Assembly (NCBI GenBank): GCA_019915015.1
Contig: JAHBBC010000031.1
Location: 124,001-188,000, forward strand
Source of the DNA: Auriscalpium vulgare
Lineage: Eukaryota > Basidiomycota > Agaricomycetes > Russulales > Auriscalpiaceae
DNA length: 64,000 nt
Direction of reading: 5' to 3'
Of the stretch, positions 1 to 11,237 are shown one piece after another. The notes beneath the pieces were generated by a model. It ran no database searches. It was not told the origin of the DNA and saw only the letters and a program-made list of their open reading frames with translations. The position numbers were made by a program, and so were the translations under genes. How positions within the stretch are numbered: position 1 is the first letter of the stretch; every line of letters begins with the position of its first letter.

Positions 1-410
1 CCTTGAGTCGCTCACTGATCGTATCCGAGTTCCCGCATTCGGCCGGTACTTCTCCACCCTGCGAGATTGTCAGTCAGATGGACATACCGAGTGCATTAAA
101 CGCACCACGGGAGTTCACAGGGAGTATCGGTACCATTCACGCGCTTCGCAGCTTTTCCCTTGGCCGCTGAGGAGGAAGACATGAAAGACGCGTTGTGTGA
201 CAATGCGTGACGAGACGCGCTTGTCATGCAAAGTACTGCTTGTCATGGCTCTGCGTCTCCGTAGTCTCCCAGAGGCAGAGTAGACGGATTCAAACCTTCG
301 CAGGCTCAGGATCATCTTGTCTGACGTCTCCGCCGCGCTGTCTCACTTGCTCGTGTGTGATCTGTCTTTGAACGCTCGCTGCCTCCCGCTGATACCCTCA
401 AGGCTGTCGA
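1..410. other. Left edge, no gene recognised
   Basis: Only short open frames without family resemblance occur here. The 5' exon of the seryl-tRNA synthetase-like gene may lie in this stretch, but no ATG with a good splice donor could be tied to it. Confidence 0.4.
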
Positions 411-1871
411 TACTCGACACAGACCGATGTCTCGACTTCCACGCTGCCCAAGCCGCGAATCGACTACCGTGACATCTCCGAGAACGTCGTTTACAAATCC
501 CACAATGCTTTTGATCGCAAGGCACCTATACCTGTCGGCGCAGTCCAGGATATAGACCGCCTCTACCGAGCGCGCAGAGAGCTCTCCAATACCCTGAACT
601 CCAAGCGACATGCCCAGTCTCTTTTGGGGGAGCGTATCCGGCAGGCAGGCAAGGACGTGCAGGCCAAAAAAGCTCGCGCTCGAGGAAGCCAAAGCTCTCA
701 AAGTTGACGTCTTGCAGCTCGGAAATCAGCTCTCCGGCATCGAAGACAAACTACTCTCTCTTGCCCTCACCGTTCCTAACGATACCCATCCCCTCGCGCC
801 GCTAGAACCCGAGTCTGCTGTCCTCGAATTGTCCACCCATGGTCCCGATCCAATCCCGTCATCACCATCGCGAGACCATGTCTCCATCTCGCATGCATTC
901 GACCTCCTCGACCTTGAATCTGGCGCCACTACCACAGGATCGTCCTGGTACTACCTCGTCAACGAAGCCGCTCTCCTCGAGATGGCCCTCACGAAATACG
1001 GTTTTTCAGTGGCGATCAAGCACGGGTTCACGCCGGTCACCACCCCGGACGTCGTCCGTTCCGATACGCAACCGACCCTCCCGTCGCCCACCTCTCGGGG
1101 TCCGCGGACCCCTCCTCCTTTGCACCCAGAGCTCGTGCTCGCCGGTACGGCTGAGATCCCGCTCGCGGGCATGTTTGCCGACAAGGTGTTCGAGGTCAAA
1201 CAGCTGCCGCGCAAGGTCGTGGGGCTGGGGCTGGGCCGGGCATTCCGCACGAAGGCCGGGGCACGCGGTGCGGACACGCGCGGACTGTATAGGGTGCACC
1301 AGTTCACGAAGCTGGAGCTTTTCGCTGTGACAGAGGCGCACAAAAGCGAGGAGTTGATGGAGGAGCTCCGCGAAGTGCAAGTGGAAATCTTCGACGGACT
1401 GGGCTTCCCATCTAGGTGCGTGCTGCGTCCTTCACACCCTCGCCGCGGCGATGTTAAATGGGTTTTTATACAGGGTGCTTGACATGCCGTCTGAGGAGCT
1501 CGGTGCCAGCGCATATAGGAAGTACAATATGGAAGCCTGGATGCCAGGGCGGGGCAGCTGGGGCGAGATCTCGTCCACCTCCAATTGCACAGACTATCAA
1601 GCGCGGCGGCTGCACATCCGTTACCGCCCAAATCCACCTCCCTCTTCTGATTCGGAACCACCTTCCCCTCAGTCATCTGGACTACCTTTTGGCTTTTGCG
1701 CACACACTTAACGGGACGGCTGTCGCTGTACCGAGGCTCATCGTCGCCCTGCTTGAAAACGGGGCCCGCTTTAATGAGACGGGAGACGTTGTAGGTTTGA
1801 ATTTGCCCAGCTTCTTGAAGCCCTTTTGGCTCAGTAATAATGGTCGGCGGAACATTGTTCAATGGACATGA
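411..1871 (+). pseudogene. Mitochondrial-type seryl-tRNA synthetase, disrupted
   Basis: The segments read as a class II seryl-tRNA synthetase, which charges tRNA-Ser. They show an N-terminal tRNA-binding coiled-coil part (DYRDISENV, about 440-665), motif 1 (TPDVVRSD, near 1045), AGTAEIPLAGMFA (near 1145), motif 2 (RAFRTKAGARGADTRGLYRVHQF) and motif 3 ([22 protein letters not shown]). An intron of about 60 nt follows GLGFPSR near 1415. The frame breaks at an A6 run (666-671) and again near 1681-1700. The conserved stretch between VVRSD and HPELVLAGTAE (about 1055-1125) is missing or scrambled. The usually invariant Glu of motif 2 (R-x-E-A-G) is Lys (AAG, 1252-1254). No convincing first exon or ATG was found. 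I infer a decaying copy, but assembly indels cannot be excluded. Confidence 0.75.
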
Positions 1872-2850
1872 TTGCACGATGCGCGTTGTCCCAGGACCCT
1901 GTTTGATTCCTTCTATAGCCCTCTCGGTGACTGTACTATTACTTACAAATGTCTTGGTCCCGTTCTTGCACGGCGTGCCATCCACAAGGATCTCCCGGAT
2001 TACTACGACCTTGATACTCGAAAAACGCCGCTGCGCGCGGCAGCTACCAGATGGGGCACGTAGCGTAAGATTGAGCTTCGAGACAAAGATGTTTGTAGAC
2101 ACGAACACGCCCTGTGACTCGCCCATTAGAACGGTGGTTGAGCAGGAAGAAGCCGAGAGTCAGAGGCGCGATGTGCCTGACTTGGTTGCGGGTTGTCACG
2201 GTGAAGCGGTGCGCTCCTCCTCAACCTGATGCAAGCTCTGAACGACTGTATGTACTTACTATTGTCGCTCTTGAGAAAATTTCGAGCCACCAGTTCAGCG
2301 AATATCTAAATTGATATTCTATTTCACTCTTCAACAACAGGTACAACACACAACCCCATCCACAAAATAAGCACTGTACGTACGGCGCGGCACCGACGCC
2401 GATGAATAGCACAACAGACAGGTACCTCGACACCATCAAACGCAGACTAAGTAGCTAACAGTAGTAAGTATGGCAAGATCACTCGTAAAGCGAACGTGTA
2501 AATAGCCCGGACCATAAGTGAGCACTCAAAACGAGCATGTAGCAAAAACGGGAGAGCGGAGTGGGGGTCTAGCGACACGAAGGATGGCAGACAGACATAA
2601 TGCGCGGACATGGGTGTGAACTGTATGGATGGATATGCGAGGATACGGACGGTCCGTGGTTTGCGGGATAATAGTAAGACAGGCGAGAGGGCAAAACGGC
2701 GACATGAATGGACCAAGACCGATAGACGAAGACTGCAGCGTGACGATATCACTCCAGAGAGCAAGACTAATAAAGACAGTGGGGGATATGACTATAGCGC
2801 ACCAACATGGCGCGAATGAGGGTCGGCAGGGCCGCGTGCGCATGGCAGCT
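1872..2850. other. Intergenic, no confident gene
   Basis: The stretch lies between the tail of the broken synthetase (+) and the stop of the ankyrin/CCCH gene (-). A minus-strand open frame starts with ATG at 2126 and reads for about 100 codons before running antisense to the synthetase. It resembles no family I know. The remainder has no supported coding sequence and probably includes the 3' region of the minus-strand neighbour. Confidence 0.4.
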
Positions 2851-5035
2851 TTAGGCGGACACAGAGACCTCCTTGGAGTGGTCTGCGGCGCCGTTCGCGA
2901 CTGCCGCGAAGGAGATGGGCAGTCTGCTGACGACGTGCTCCCGTGGGGTAGCGGGAATCACAGGCGGCTCAGGGGCGGCCTTGGAGCCTGCGCACGATAA
3001 CCATCAGCACCCGAGCTCGCACACGCGCAGGCACAAAAAACCTCACGCACCAGTGTCTGCCGGGCGGGCTCCGGCGTCGGCTCGCTGGGTGCAGACAGCG
3101 AATCCTTCGAGTCGCCACGCCGCATCGGGGGCGCCTGCAGGACCTGCGCGGCGGTGGGGCCAGAGAGGCCGATGTGCCCGTTCGGCCCGGGGCTCCGTGC
3201 AGGGGGTGTCGTGGCACCGCCGAGAACAGGGAACTCGTCGGCGCCGGGCACACGCTGCTTAGGCGCCGGGGCGCGCACCGCTGGACGCGTCCCATTGGGC
3301 AGTGAGCTAAACTGTTTGTGGCTGGGCGACGGTCGCGGGCGATCGGGGCGTCGTGCTGCCACTGCTGGCTTGCGGTGCCCCGTCCTAAAGGATGTGTAAA
3401 TCAAATTTTCATCAGGCGAATCAGTGAGACTTCACATACATCCCGGAGACCGAGGTTGGCGAGTTTTTCCTCGAGATGCGCTGTCCCATTTTGAGCGGGG
3501 CGGAAGCGTCCACCCCTGCCGAAGTGACCAGGATCATGAGGAGCCGAGGCATCCGGCAGTACGTGGGGGAAGCGGCATTCATCCCTGGATGGGGTTTACC
3601 GATATCAGCATGACGGGGACATCAGAAAATCACGCAAGGACACGCACCCATTCCTGCAGCGACCAGCCGGAAAGAAGAGGCACGGCGGCTTCCTGCTGGC
3701 GAACGACGGGCGGCGGAAACCACCCCGACGGTTCGCAGTCGGTTCCGATGGCCGTTGGGGCCGAACGCATCGGGCCTTGTTGCGGTGGCGACTTGTGCAC
3801 ACCATTCGTATCGGGGGGCGGGCGCTGTGCGAGGGGCGGCGGGGGTACTGTCCAGCGCCGTCATGCCGCTGCTCGTACGGCCCGTTCACCGCGGGGTACG
3901 GGCGGTAGGCGACTGCGGGCCGGGCGGGGCGATGTGTTGAGGTGGCGGGAGCGGAGGGGCAGAGAGCGGAACTGGGACGTGGTTCGCGTGGGGATAGGAC
4001 GACGGGGACGTAGGTGACATAGGCCCGTAGGGCACAGGGCCGGGGCCGCCGTTGGGGCTGAACGGCCCTTGGACGGGGGAGAGAATCTCCGCGCTGGCGC
4101 CGTGGTGCGCGAAGGGGGGGGGTGGGGGCGCGCTCTGCGAGGCAGACTGCGGAGACACGGGCGTGAGGTGCGGGGGCGGGAGGCCGTTTGGGGTCTGGAA
4201 CGACGGTGGCGGAGGCATCGCGTAGAAGTTGGGCGGGTAGGCCTGAGGCGGCGCGTGCTCGTACTGCGCAGGGTACTGGGCGGGCGGGGACATGGGGCTC
4301 GGATAGAACGGGCCCTGCGGGTGGGCAAACATGCACGACGAGCCGTAGCGGCAGGCAGGGAAGTACCTGCACGGAATGAGGCGTGCAATCTCCGGCGGCG
4401 GCATGTTCCCCGACTGTGGGGGCGGGGGCTGCGCATTCGGCGACGGCTGCTGTTGCCCCTGGTCTTCTGCCGGCGAGACGGGGGGCGGGTAGAAGGGGAC
4501 GCCGCCCTCGGGAAGGGGAGGCACGGGCATGCCTGGATAGTAGGCATAGGGGCCTGGGGGCTGGAGGTAGTAGCCCTTGGGCGGCATGAGGGAGGGGTCG
4601 TGCGCGTAGCCCTGGTCCTGATGGGCGAGGTCAGGATTCATTTTGGGGGGTGCGGCGGTGCGCAGCAGCTCGAGGATGGCAGCGTCTGACGTGTACTGCT
4701 CCGGGAGGCCCTGGGCAGACGCGTGCAGCGGGTGGGCGCCTGGCGGGCTGTCAGATCGCGGATGGCGAGCAATGCGGAGGCAGCACTCACCGTGAAACAA
4801 GAGGGCCTTGACCACGTCGTAGTGGCCATTTTTGACTGCCGCAATGAGCGGGGTGACGCCGTCCTGGTCTGTGGGCGTGGACCACATATACGGGGGGTGG
4901 TCAGAGACGCGCCGGGGGGGCAGGGGCCGCCAACGCACCTTTTATTTCGAGGTCTGCGGGGGTGGCCTGCGCTGCGAGGTCGTGCACGCTTGCCAGGTTG
5001 CCGTCCTGGCTGGCCTTCCAAAGATCCGAGACCAT
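2851..5035 (-). CDS. Ankyrin-repeat, tandem CCCH zinc-finger protein
   Basis: The protein starts MVSDLWKASQDGNLASVHDLAAQ (ATG at 5035), an ankyrin-type helix pair. After an intron, DQDGVTPLIAAVKNGHYDVVKALLFHG gives a clear ankyrin repeat. A Pro/Gln/Tyr-rich low-complexity region follows. It holds one zinc finger, C-x5-C-x5-C-x3-H (CRYFPACRYGSSCMFAH, near 4350). A second finger is rebuilt across an intron near 3570-3630: CLFFPAGRCRNG joined to DECRFPH, C-x7-C-x5-C-x3-H. The C-terminal part is disordered and ends KEVSVSA. CCCH pairs of this kind usually bind RNA, and ankyrin repeats bind proteins, so a post-transcriptional role is likely but inferred. An in-frame ATG further upstream (5131) would add a Pro/Arg tract; I prefer MVSDLW because the ankyrin fold begins there. 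Confidence 0.85.
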
Positions 5036-5338
5036 TTTGTCGCTGCAGAGGGGTCGCGGGGGACGGGGACGGGGACGGGGACGGGGGCTGGGTGGCTTTT
5101 GACGCGTGGGCGAGGGGGAGCGGGGGGCCAACGAAGGGTCGAGAGCAAAGAGCGGGTGTGCAGCAGCGCAGAGGTCGAATGCGCTGGGCGCTCACAAAAT
5201 TTGCATGGGAACGATCTCGATACGAGATTGTGATCATGTAATCAGGAGTTGTGCCGGCCCATCGGGGCTTCATCTGCCCCCGCACGCACGATCATCCTCG
5301 CCTCGAATATTTTATTCACTCCGGCGTACCGTACACTG

Positions 5339-6830
5339 CTACCCGTCCAGCCCCAGCTTTTCCATCAGCGACCGCACTGGCTCCCCCACCTGCGTCGGCA
5401 GCTCCAGCTCGCGCAACGGCGGCAGCTCCATCAGCGATTGCGCCCGTTCCGCAACATCTTTGCCTGCGGACGTGTCAGCCAACCCCGCGCCCTGCGCATC
5501 CGCCCGGGCACCCGTGCGCACCTTCATACAGCACTTCGTACACCTGACAATCTCCCGCCCTGAGCTTACGCCATGTGCGCACCGCAAGAACCACGCACCG
5601 AGTTCGCGATCGGAGCCGGGACGCCGAGCGCGTCCACGACCGCTTTCAGTCCCTTCGCGGTCGTAACTCCCTCCGCAACGCTTCCCAGCGTCCGCATGAT
5701 TTCTTCCAGGGTTTCGCCTTTTCCGAGTCGGTAGCCCACGGTGTAATTACGACTCGTCGGCGAGCTGCATGTCATGAATAGGTCGCCGACTCCGGCCAGC
5801 GACAGGAACGTCAGCGGATTCGCGCCATATGCCGTACCTATCCTGGTCATCTCAGACAATCCCCGTGTAATCAAACCTACAGTGCCGCACTGCCAAGGTG
5901 AGCAGATGCCCGTGCCTGCGGTCGTACCACTCACTCGCGCGTGTGTTGTTTTCGTATCCCAGCCCGTCCGCGATCCCCGTCGCGATCGCGTACACGTTCT
6001 TTAGCGCCCCCGCCAGCTCGATTCCGATGGGATCGTTGCCTGTGTAACTGGGCCAGGTTAGACAGCGGCAGAACGTAGCGCCTGGCAGGAACGAACCACC
6101 GGAACCATGGCTGATGGAAAACTTGCGACGCCCTTTCGGCGTGGCTGTTGGACAACGAGGCGACGGAAACCATCGTCGGTTGGCGCCTCACGACTGTCCG
6201 GCGCTTCAGCCAATAAGAAGGTTCTCCGAGTTTTCGGCCTTACCTTCCTTCGCGAACGAAGGTCCCGACTGAACAGACACCAATTTAGCCAGGGGCCCGA
6301 GAATGCGGCAAGCACGCTTACGATGAATGTCGCCACCCGAGCAATATCCTTGCCGCACGTATCGGCGACGATCTCAAGCGTCAGAGCATTGGTTGAGATC
6401 TCAATGCCCTTGTTGACGAAAATCAGAAGAGGCAGATCCTTCTCGTCGAATCGTGGGCGCAGCTGCGTCAAAGTCGACCTATGGGCAGAAGAACGTGTCC
6501 ATAACGTGGCACCGATGTATGTATGCGCGCTTACCTGACACCTTCCGTTGGAATGGCAAACAGCAGCACGTCCACGCTCTTAATGAACTCTGCCTCGGGA
6601 AGGGCAGGTCCGATGGCACGAATGTTGGGCGGGAAGTCGTGGTCCTTGAGGTAGCTCGGATTCTTGTGGTGCTCGTTGAAGAACTGGACGAGGTCCGCCT
6701 CGCGCGACCACATAAAGACGTCATGCTCGGAGTCTGCCAGATGGTCAGCGAGACAGCTGCCGAAGTTTCCTGCTCCGAGGACGAGAATCCTGGAGCGGGG
6801 CATGGGGGAGTGCGAGTTGGAGTTGGGCAT
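5339..6830 (-). CDS. GPD1: Glycerol-3-phosphate dehydrogenase (NAD+), cytosolic type
   Basis: This enzyme reduces dihydroxyacetone phosphate to glycerol 3-phosphate with NADH, feeding glycerol and phospholipid synthesis and redox balance. The Rossmann motif is [19 protein letters not shown]. It is followed by FVNKGIE, and after splicing by [71 protein letters not shown] and [13 protein letters not shown]...[13 protein letters not shown]. The order matches eukaryotic Gpd1 throughout, with the catalytic Lys in GALKNV. At least five short introns are needed. The C-terminus is [10 protein letters not shown]. The ATG at 6830 ([15 protein letters not shown]) is chosen; a second ATG at 6803 is also possible. 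It is divergent from SED5, and a TATATA lies 81 nt upstream. Confidence 0.95.
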
Positions 6831-6910
6831 GAAGGGTCTAGCGGGGCGTGTAGGGCGGATATATGCGCGGGAGGGTGAGCAGAACGAAGCGGGCGCGGAG
6901 GCTGGATTGC

Positions 6911-6916
6911 TATATA
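6911..6916 (-). promoter_or_regulatory. Candidate TATA box of the glycerol-3-phosphate dehydrogenase gene
   Basis: A TATATA stands about 81 nt upstream of the chosen ATG, a plausible distance for a fungal core promoter. It is read from sequence only. Confidence 0.4.
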
Positions 6917-7107
6917 GCACTGAGGCGAGAATTGCCGAGGGAGAGCGTGTATGCGGACTGAATCTGAACGTAAGAGCGCGTGTCGAGCAGGGAGCATGAA
7001 CGATCGCAGTGTCACGCGCACAGGGGAAACCTCACAGCACCGAGCGACTCACACTACTCTGGGGGCAGGAAGGAAGAGTCTTTGGATTGCAGACGGGAGC
7101 ACGCCGC

Positions 7108-7196
7108 TGACGTTGGGGCGAGTCGGAGGAGCGTCACGCCCCAACCGCAGTCCGTCACACCGCGTCACAGACGCGTATGCAGCGTGACAGTCACGC
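7108..7196. promoter_or_regulatory. Cluster of TGACG/CGTCA motifs in a divergent promoter
   Basis: The GPD1-SED5 intergenic region holds TGACGT at 7109-7114, then CGTCAC at 7132, 7153 and 7163, GTGAC at 7184 and GTCACG at 7190. TGACG/CGTCA are half-sites of CRE/bZIP-type factors. The density suggests regulated sites, but binding is inferred. Confidence 0.35.
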
Positions 7197-7342
7197 CGCT
7201 GTGCCTTCGGCCAAGTGGACCAGTCTCCGTCTCTCCATCTGCCACCGTGCACCCGACGCTCCTTCACCACCTCCCAGCCGCACCGGCGCCCACCGCAGCC
7301 CTATCTTATTTCTACTTCATATCTTCCTCGACACAGCGCACA

Positions 7343-8689
7343 ATGCCCGTCCAGGACCGCACCACCGAGTTCCGCACATGCGTGGACTCGATAAGTCACA
7401 GGTCCAACGTCCCGGCCGCAAGCCAGCGGTTGCTGCAGGGCCCCAACCGGGGGGGAAAGAGCGAGTTTTCGCGCATGGCGTCCGCCATTGGGAAGGACAT
7501 CAGCAGCACTACCTGAAGCTTGGCAAGCTTGCCCAGTGTGCGTCGCCGCGTTCTATCTGCGTGCGGCCTGGCTGACAGTCAGCAGTGGCGAAGCGAAAGA
7601 CATTATTCGACGACCGACCAGTAGAAATTAGCGTGCGTTCTGGTCTGATAATCACGCCGCCGGGGCTGACCGGACCGTACAGGAACTCACCTTCGTGATC
7701 AAGCAAGACATTGCGAACATCAACAAGCAGATCGCCACTCTGCAGGCGTATGTGAAGCAGCGGAGATTGCAGGGTGCGACGAACTCGTCAGAGGGCAAGC
7801 AGGTCGACGAGCACAACCATAACGTCGTCATGCTGCTGCAGAACAAGCTCGCGGACACAAGCATGACGTTCAAGGACGTGCTGGAGATTCGAACACAAGT
7901 GCGTAGCTCCGTGTTTCTTGTTTTCACACACCTGACGAGAGCCTTCGAAAGAATATGAAGAATCGAAGGACCGGACAGAACAGTTCATGTATTCGACCGC
8001 GTCAGCCGCAAGCCAAGCACCTTCAAGTGCGCCTGCACTCTCTAGCTATTTCTTTGGAACCCACGCCTGACCTGCTGCGAATGTCAGATTCCTACCTTTT
8101 CTCGAGCACACAGCGGCAAGACCCTATGGGCGACGGGTCAGCGACACCCTTCGACGGCAAGGGCAAGGGCAAGGGCCGTGCGACACCCAACCCAAACGGC
8201 ATGCTCGCGCTCGACCTCGAGCAAGTTGAAGAGGGTGCGGGAATGCAGAACGGCGGCGGCAGCGCGTTCCAGCAGATGCAGCTTGTCGAGCAACAGGCAC
8301 GTCTCATTACTCCCAGCTCCTCGCCCGCCGCTGACGTGTTGTTCCCTCGAGCAGGACAGCTACATCCAGTCGCGCTCGACCGCGATCGAGTCTATTGAAT
8401 CGACAATTGCAGAACTCGGGCAAATTTTCAACCAACTCGCGCATATGGTTGCCGAGCAGCGCGAAACGGTGCAGCGCATCGACGCGGACACGCTCGACAT
8501 CGCCGCGAATGTTGGCGGCGCACAGCGAGAACTGCTCAAGTACTACGCGAGCATATCGAGCAACCGCTGGCTTATGCTCAAAGTGTTTGGCGTGCTTATC
8601 GTCTTCGTGAGTCGCAATTTTGACTCTGCAAGTGCGCGCGTGCTGATGACTGACTGGGATAGTTCTTACTTTTCATCTTGGTTTCATGA
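7343..8689 (+). CDS. SED5: Syntaxin (Qa-SNARE) of the Golgi, Sed5/STX5 family
   Basis: This t-SNARE drives vesicle fusion at the cis-Golgi. The N-terminus MPVQDRTTEFRTCVDSI matches the syntaxin-5 motif that binds Sly1. The Habc region reads FVIKQDIANINKQIATLQAYVKQ and NVVMLLQNKLADTSMTFKDVLEIRT. The SNARE helix is SRSTAIESIESTIAELGQIFNQLAHMVAEQRETVQRIDADTLDIAANV, with the central Gln in IFNQLA. A C-terminal anchor is completed across the last intron: RWLMLKVFGVLIVF joined to FLLFILVS. The linker has a basic KGKGKGKGRATP stretch. Five or so introns are needed. The ATG at 7343 begins the conserved N-terminal peptide. Confidence 0.93.
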
Positions 8690-9178
8690 TGGACTGTGTG
8701 CGGTCTGGCGATGTGGTGTGTATATACTTTAGCATGCAAGCCTGCATGGACCTATGGACAGAGGGAACGTACTCTAATGCATCGGGTATGGGCAGCACCG
8801 TCCATCTGACTCTCGGCTTCAACAGTCGCAGTCGTGTCGAGTTGGCGCTCATATGTCACGCCCAGACGAAAGAGAACCGAACGAGACAATGCTGGAGAGG
8901 ACTTCACGCAGTGTACATTGTCAGCAAAGAGGTCGCGGTGCTCAGTTGCCACTAGGTCGCAACTGACATACGCGCCGCGTCGATGACTGCGAGATCATGC
9001 AAATACCCAGATCTATAATAAAACAACGATATAGTGGAAGTCTGTGCCAAGCCTAGTGTCAGATCTGTAGTCGAGCCACGTGCAGTAATCCAGAGCTTTT
9101 GCCACACACCCGTCTTAGCTTTCTCTCCGACTCGACGTGCTCGGCAAGTACTTGCCAAACAGACTGCCAAGCGTCACG
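8690..9178. other. Intergenic, no gene seen
   Basis: This holds the 3' flank of SED5 and the promoter of the glycosylase gene. Only short chance frames were found. Confidence 0.5.
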
Positions 9179-10910
9179 ATGCCAGAACTTCCAGGTGCTT
9201 TTTCTTCCCTCGTCTCATGCTGGCGCTGCCTCCGTACTCGCAATCGAGAGCCAGTTACGAGCTTACCGATGTGCAGAGGTGGAACGCGCCGCCAAATTAC
9301 TCCGCTCGCTCGCTTTGAATAAGCGCATAGAGAAGGTGGAAACCACCGAAGACACTATCGTCTTCTCTGGGACTACCCACGATGATTTTGTGCGTGTCCT
9401 CGTCCGCCAACTATGCCCGCCCGCTCACTTCTGCATGGACGGAAATAGGCTGCAGAGATCACCGGACGGACTGTGAAACAAGTAGGTCGATACGGTGAGC
9501 ATCGTAATCGTCCACGGGATACGACACCCTATCACCCACGATAGCGTATTCTGAACAATATGTGTTTAGGAAAGGTGTTTTACCTTGAACTCGACGGGGA
9601 AGGGAAGATGCCTGTATTCCACTTCGGAATGACTGGTATGCTGCAGGTAAGTAGCTTCCTGATGGCTCGTATGATATCTACTTTCTGATTCCTCCTGTGG
9701 CCCATAGATAAGAGGCGAGACTCCTGTGCACTACCGCGAAGCCGGGCGACCTCGAAAAGCCGCGACGGACTGGCCACCCCGCTTCATGAAGGTCGGCTTC
9801 TTCGGATGTGGGCACACAAGCTCAACATTGTCCTAATCAATCTTTATCCATTCCTTTTCGCAGTGCATTCTGCACATTGAATCAGAGTCTGACTCGCCAA
9901 TCGAAGTAGCGTTCCTCGACGCCAGGCGATTAGGGCGCATCCGACTGTGCAAGAGTCCCTTGACCGAACCCCCAATCTCGAGCATGGGCTTCGATCCAAT
10001 TCTGTCAATGCCGAGCGTGGAGGATTTCAAGCATGGTGCAGTCAAAAGATCGTGTCCCGTCAAGGCCCTGCTGCTCGATCAGTCATTCAGCGCGGGAGTG
10101 GGCAACTGGGTCGCAGGTTCGTTCGACGATGTACTCTTCGACCCAGAAAAACCCTGTATTGACGTATGCGTGGTGCAGATGAGATCCTATATCATGCGAG
10201 AGTGCATCCCGAACAACGGTGTAACACGCTCTCGGACGAGCAGATTGCGGCACTGCATGCTCAGACTGCAGAGGTCTGTAGGACTGCCGTTGAGGTCAAT
10301 GCAGATGATGCAAAGTTTCCCGAGGACTGGCTGTTCAGGCATCGATGGGTTCGTCGCATGTTCTGCAAGTGCTGCCACCACTTGCTTATGCCGCGCAGGA
10401 CAAGGGCAAGAAAAAGCCCAAGGAATACATACCACTGAAGCTTGTAAGTACCCATCCTCCTGCTGTTCTTTGACTCACCCAAGAATGTCTCGCAGCCCGA
10501 TGGAGAACCCGCGACAATAAAATGGCTCACAGTGGGCGGCCGGACGTCCGCCTATGTACATGAGCTGCAGCGCCTGCCGAAAACCCAAAAGATGGGGTCA
10601 GAAGCCGAGGGGGAAGCGTCAGTTCAAGTGATTCTGCTTTTCTTCAATGGAAAGCTATGTTTCAATGCCTTCTCTTTAGCGAGACGGCGATGCGAGCGAT
10701 TTAACGCCTCTTACCGAGTCGGATACTGAGGTCGTTGCGGCCACCGTCAGAAAGCGCCAGCGCAAGGTAAGCATGCAATGCAATGTGCGAGCCCTTGCAG
10801 ATTCTTACGCATCCCTGCGAAAGGCAAAACCCGCAGACACGAAAACACCTGTAAAGCGCAGACGGTCTTCCCGCAATAAAGGAGGTGCCGACACCGATTC
10901 AGGAAGTTGA
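9179..10910 (+). CDS. Formamidopyrimidine-DNA glycosylase (Fpg/Nei family)
   Basis: A base-excision repair enzyme that removes oxidised purines and nicks the abasic site. The first exon is only MPELP plus one base; splicing to AGGTGGAA restores MPELPEVERAAKLLRS, with the catalytic Pro2 and Glu3 of the family. Next come KGKVFYLELDGEGKMPVFHFGMTGMLQ, FLDARRLGRIRLC and a helix-two-turn-helix region (LLLDQSFSAGVGNWVADEILYHARVHPEQ). The C-terminal part is KWLTVGGRTSAYVHELQ, the zinc-less finger type seen in plant and fungal Fpg proteins rather than the bacterial four-Cys finger. A basic tail (KRQRK...KPADTKTPVKRRRSSRN) looks like a nuclear localisation region. Several introns. Confidence 0.92.
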
Positions 10911-11237
10911 TCTTATGTAGTTCCTTACATTTTTTTTGGCGACTTGCTACGCACATCCTGAGATATAGCTCCCGCAACTACTGTACAGGAAGCGCATGCG
11001 ACTCTTGTCCGCACCGTTTGGGCTTGGAAGAATAATATAACACCAGGTGCTCATTGATAATTAAGTTTTGTTCCATACCGCGCTGTGTATACTTCTCTAG
11101 TCTTATAACCGGTTATATATACATACCTTGTGGCCCTCGCCGCACACTATCAGTACACCCACAGCGAGCCCCCATGACAGATTGTTGCACCTCCACTAGA
11201 CACCACTAGATCGTAACATCATGACGAACGAAGCGCT
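10911..11237. other. Convergent intergenic region
   Basis: The region lies between the stops of the glycosylase (+) and NOP6 (-) genes. It is AT-richer than its surroundings, with TATATACATA-type runs near 11116, and probably holds both 3' ends. No gene seen. Confidence 0.5.

Noticed and set aside
10..60. VEKYRP on the minus strand, as in replication factor C subunits
   Set aside because: The six residues are followed by sequence unlike any RFC protein, and no other RFC motif is visible at the window edge.
280..310. B-box-like GGTTTGAATCC on the minus strand
   Set aside because: No matching T-stem, acceptor stem or A box could be drawn around it.
951..2126. Long minus-strand open frame of 391 codons
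   Set aside because: Over 951-1830 it is antisense to recognisable seryl-tRNA synthetase codons, so that part is a shadow frame.
5058..5092. GGGGAC tandem repeat as a regulatory element
   Set aside because: It is a simple Pro/Arg-coding or leader microsatellite next to the ankyrin/CCCH start codon, with no sign of specific function.
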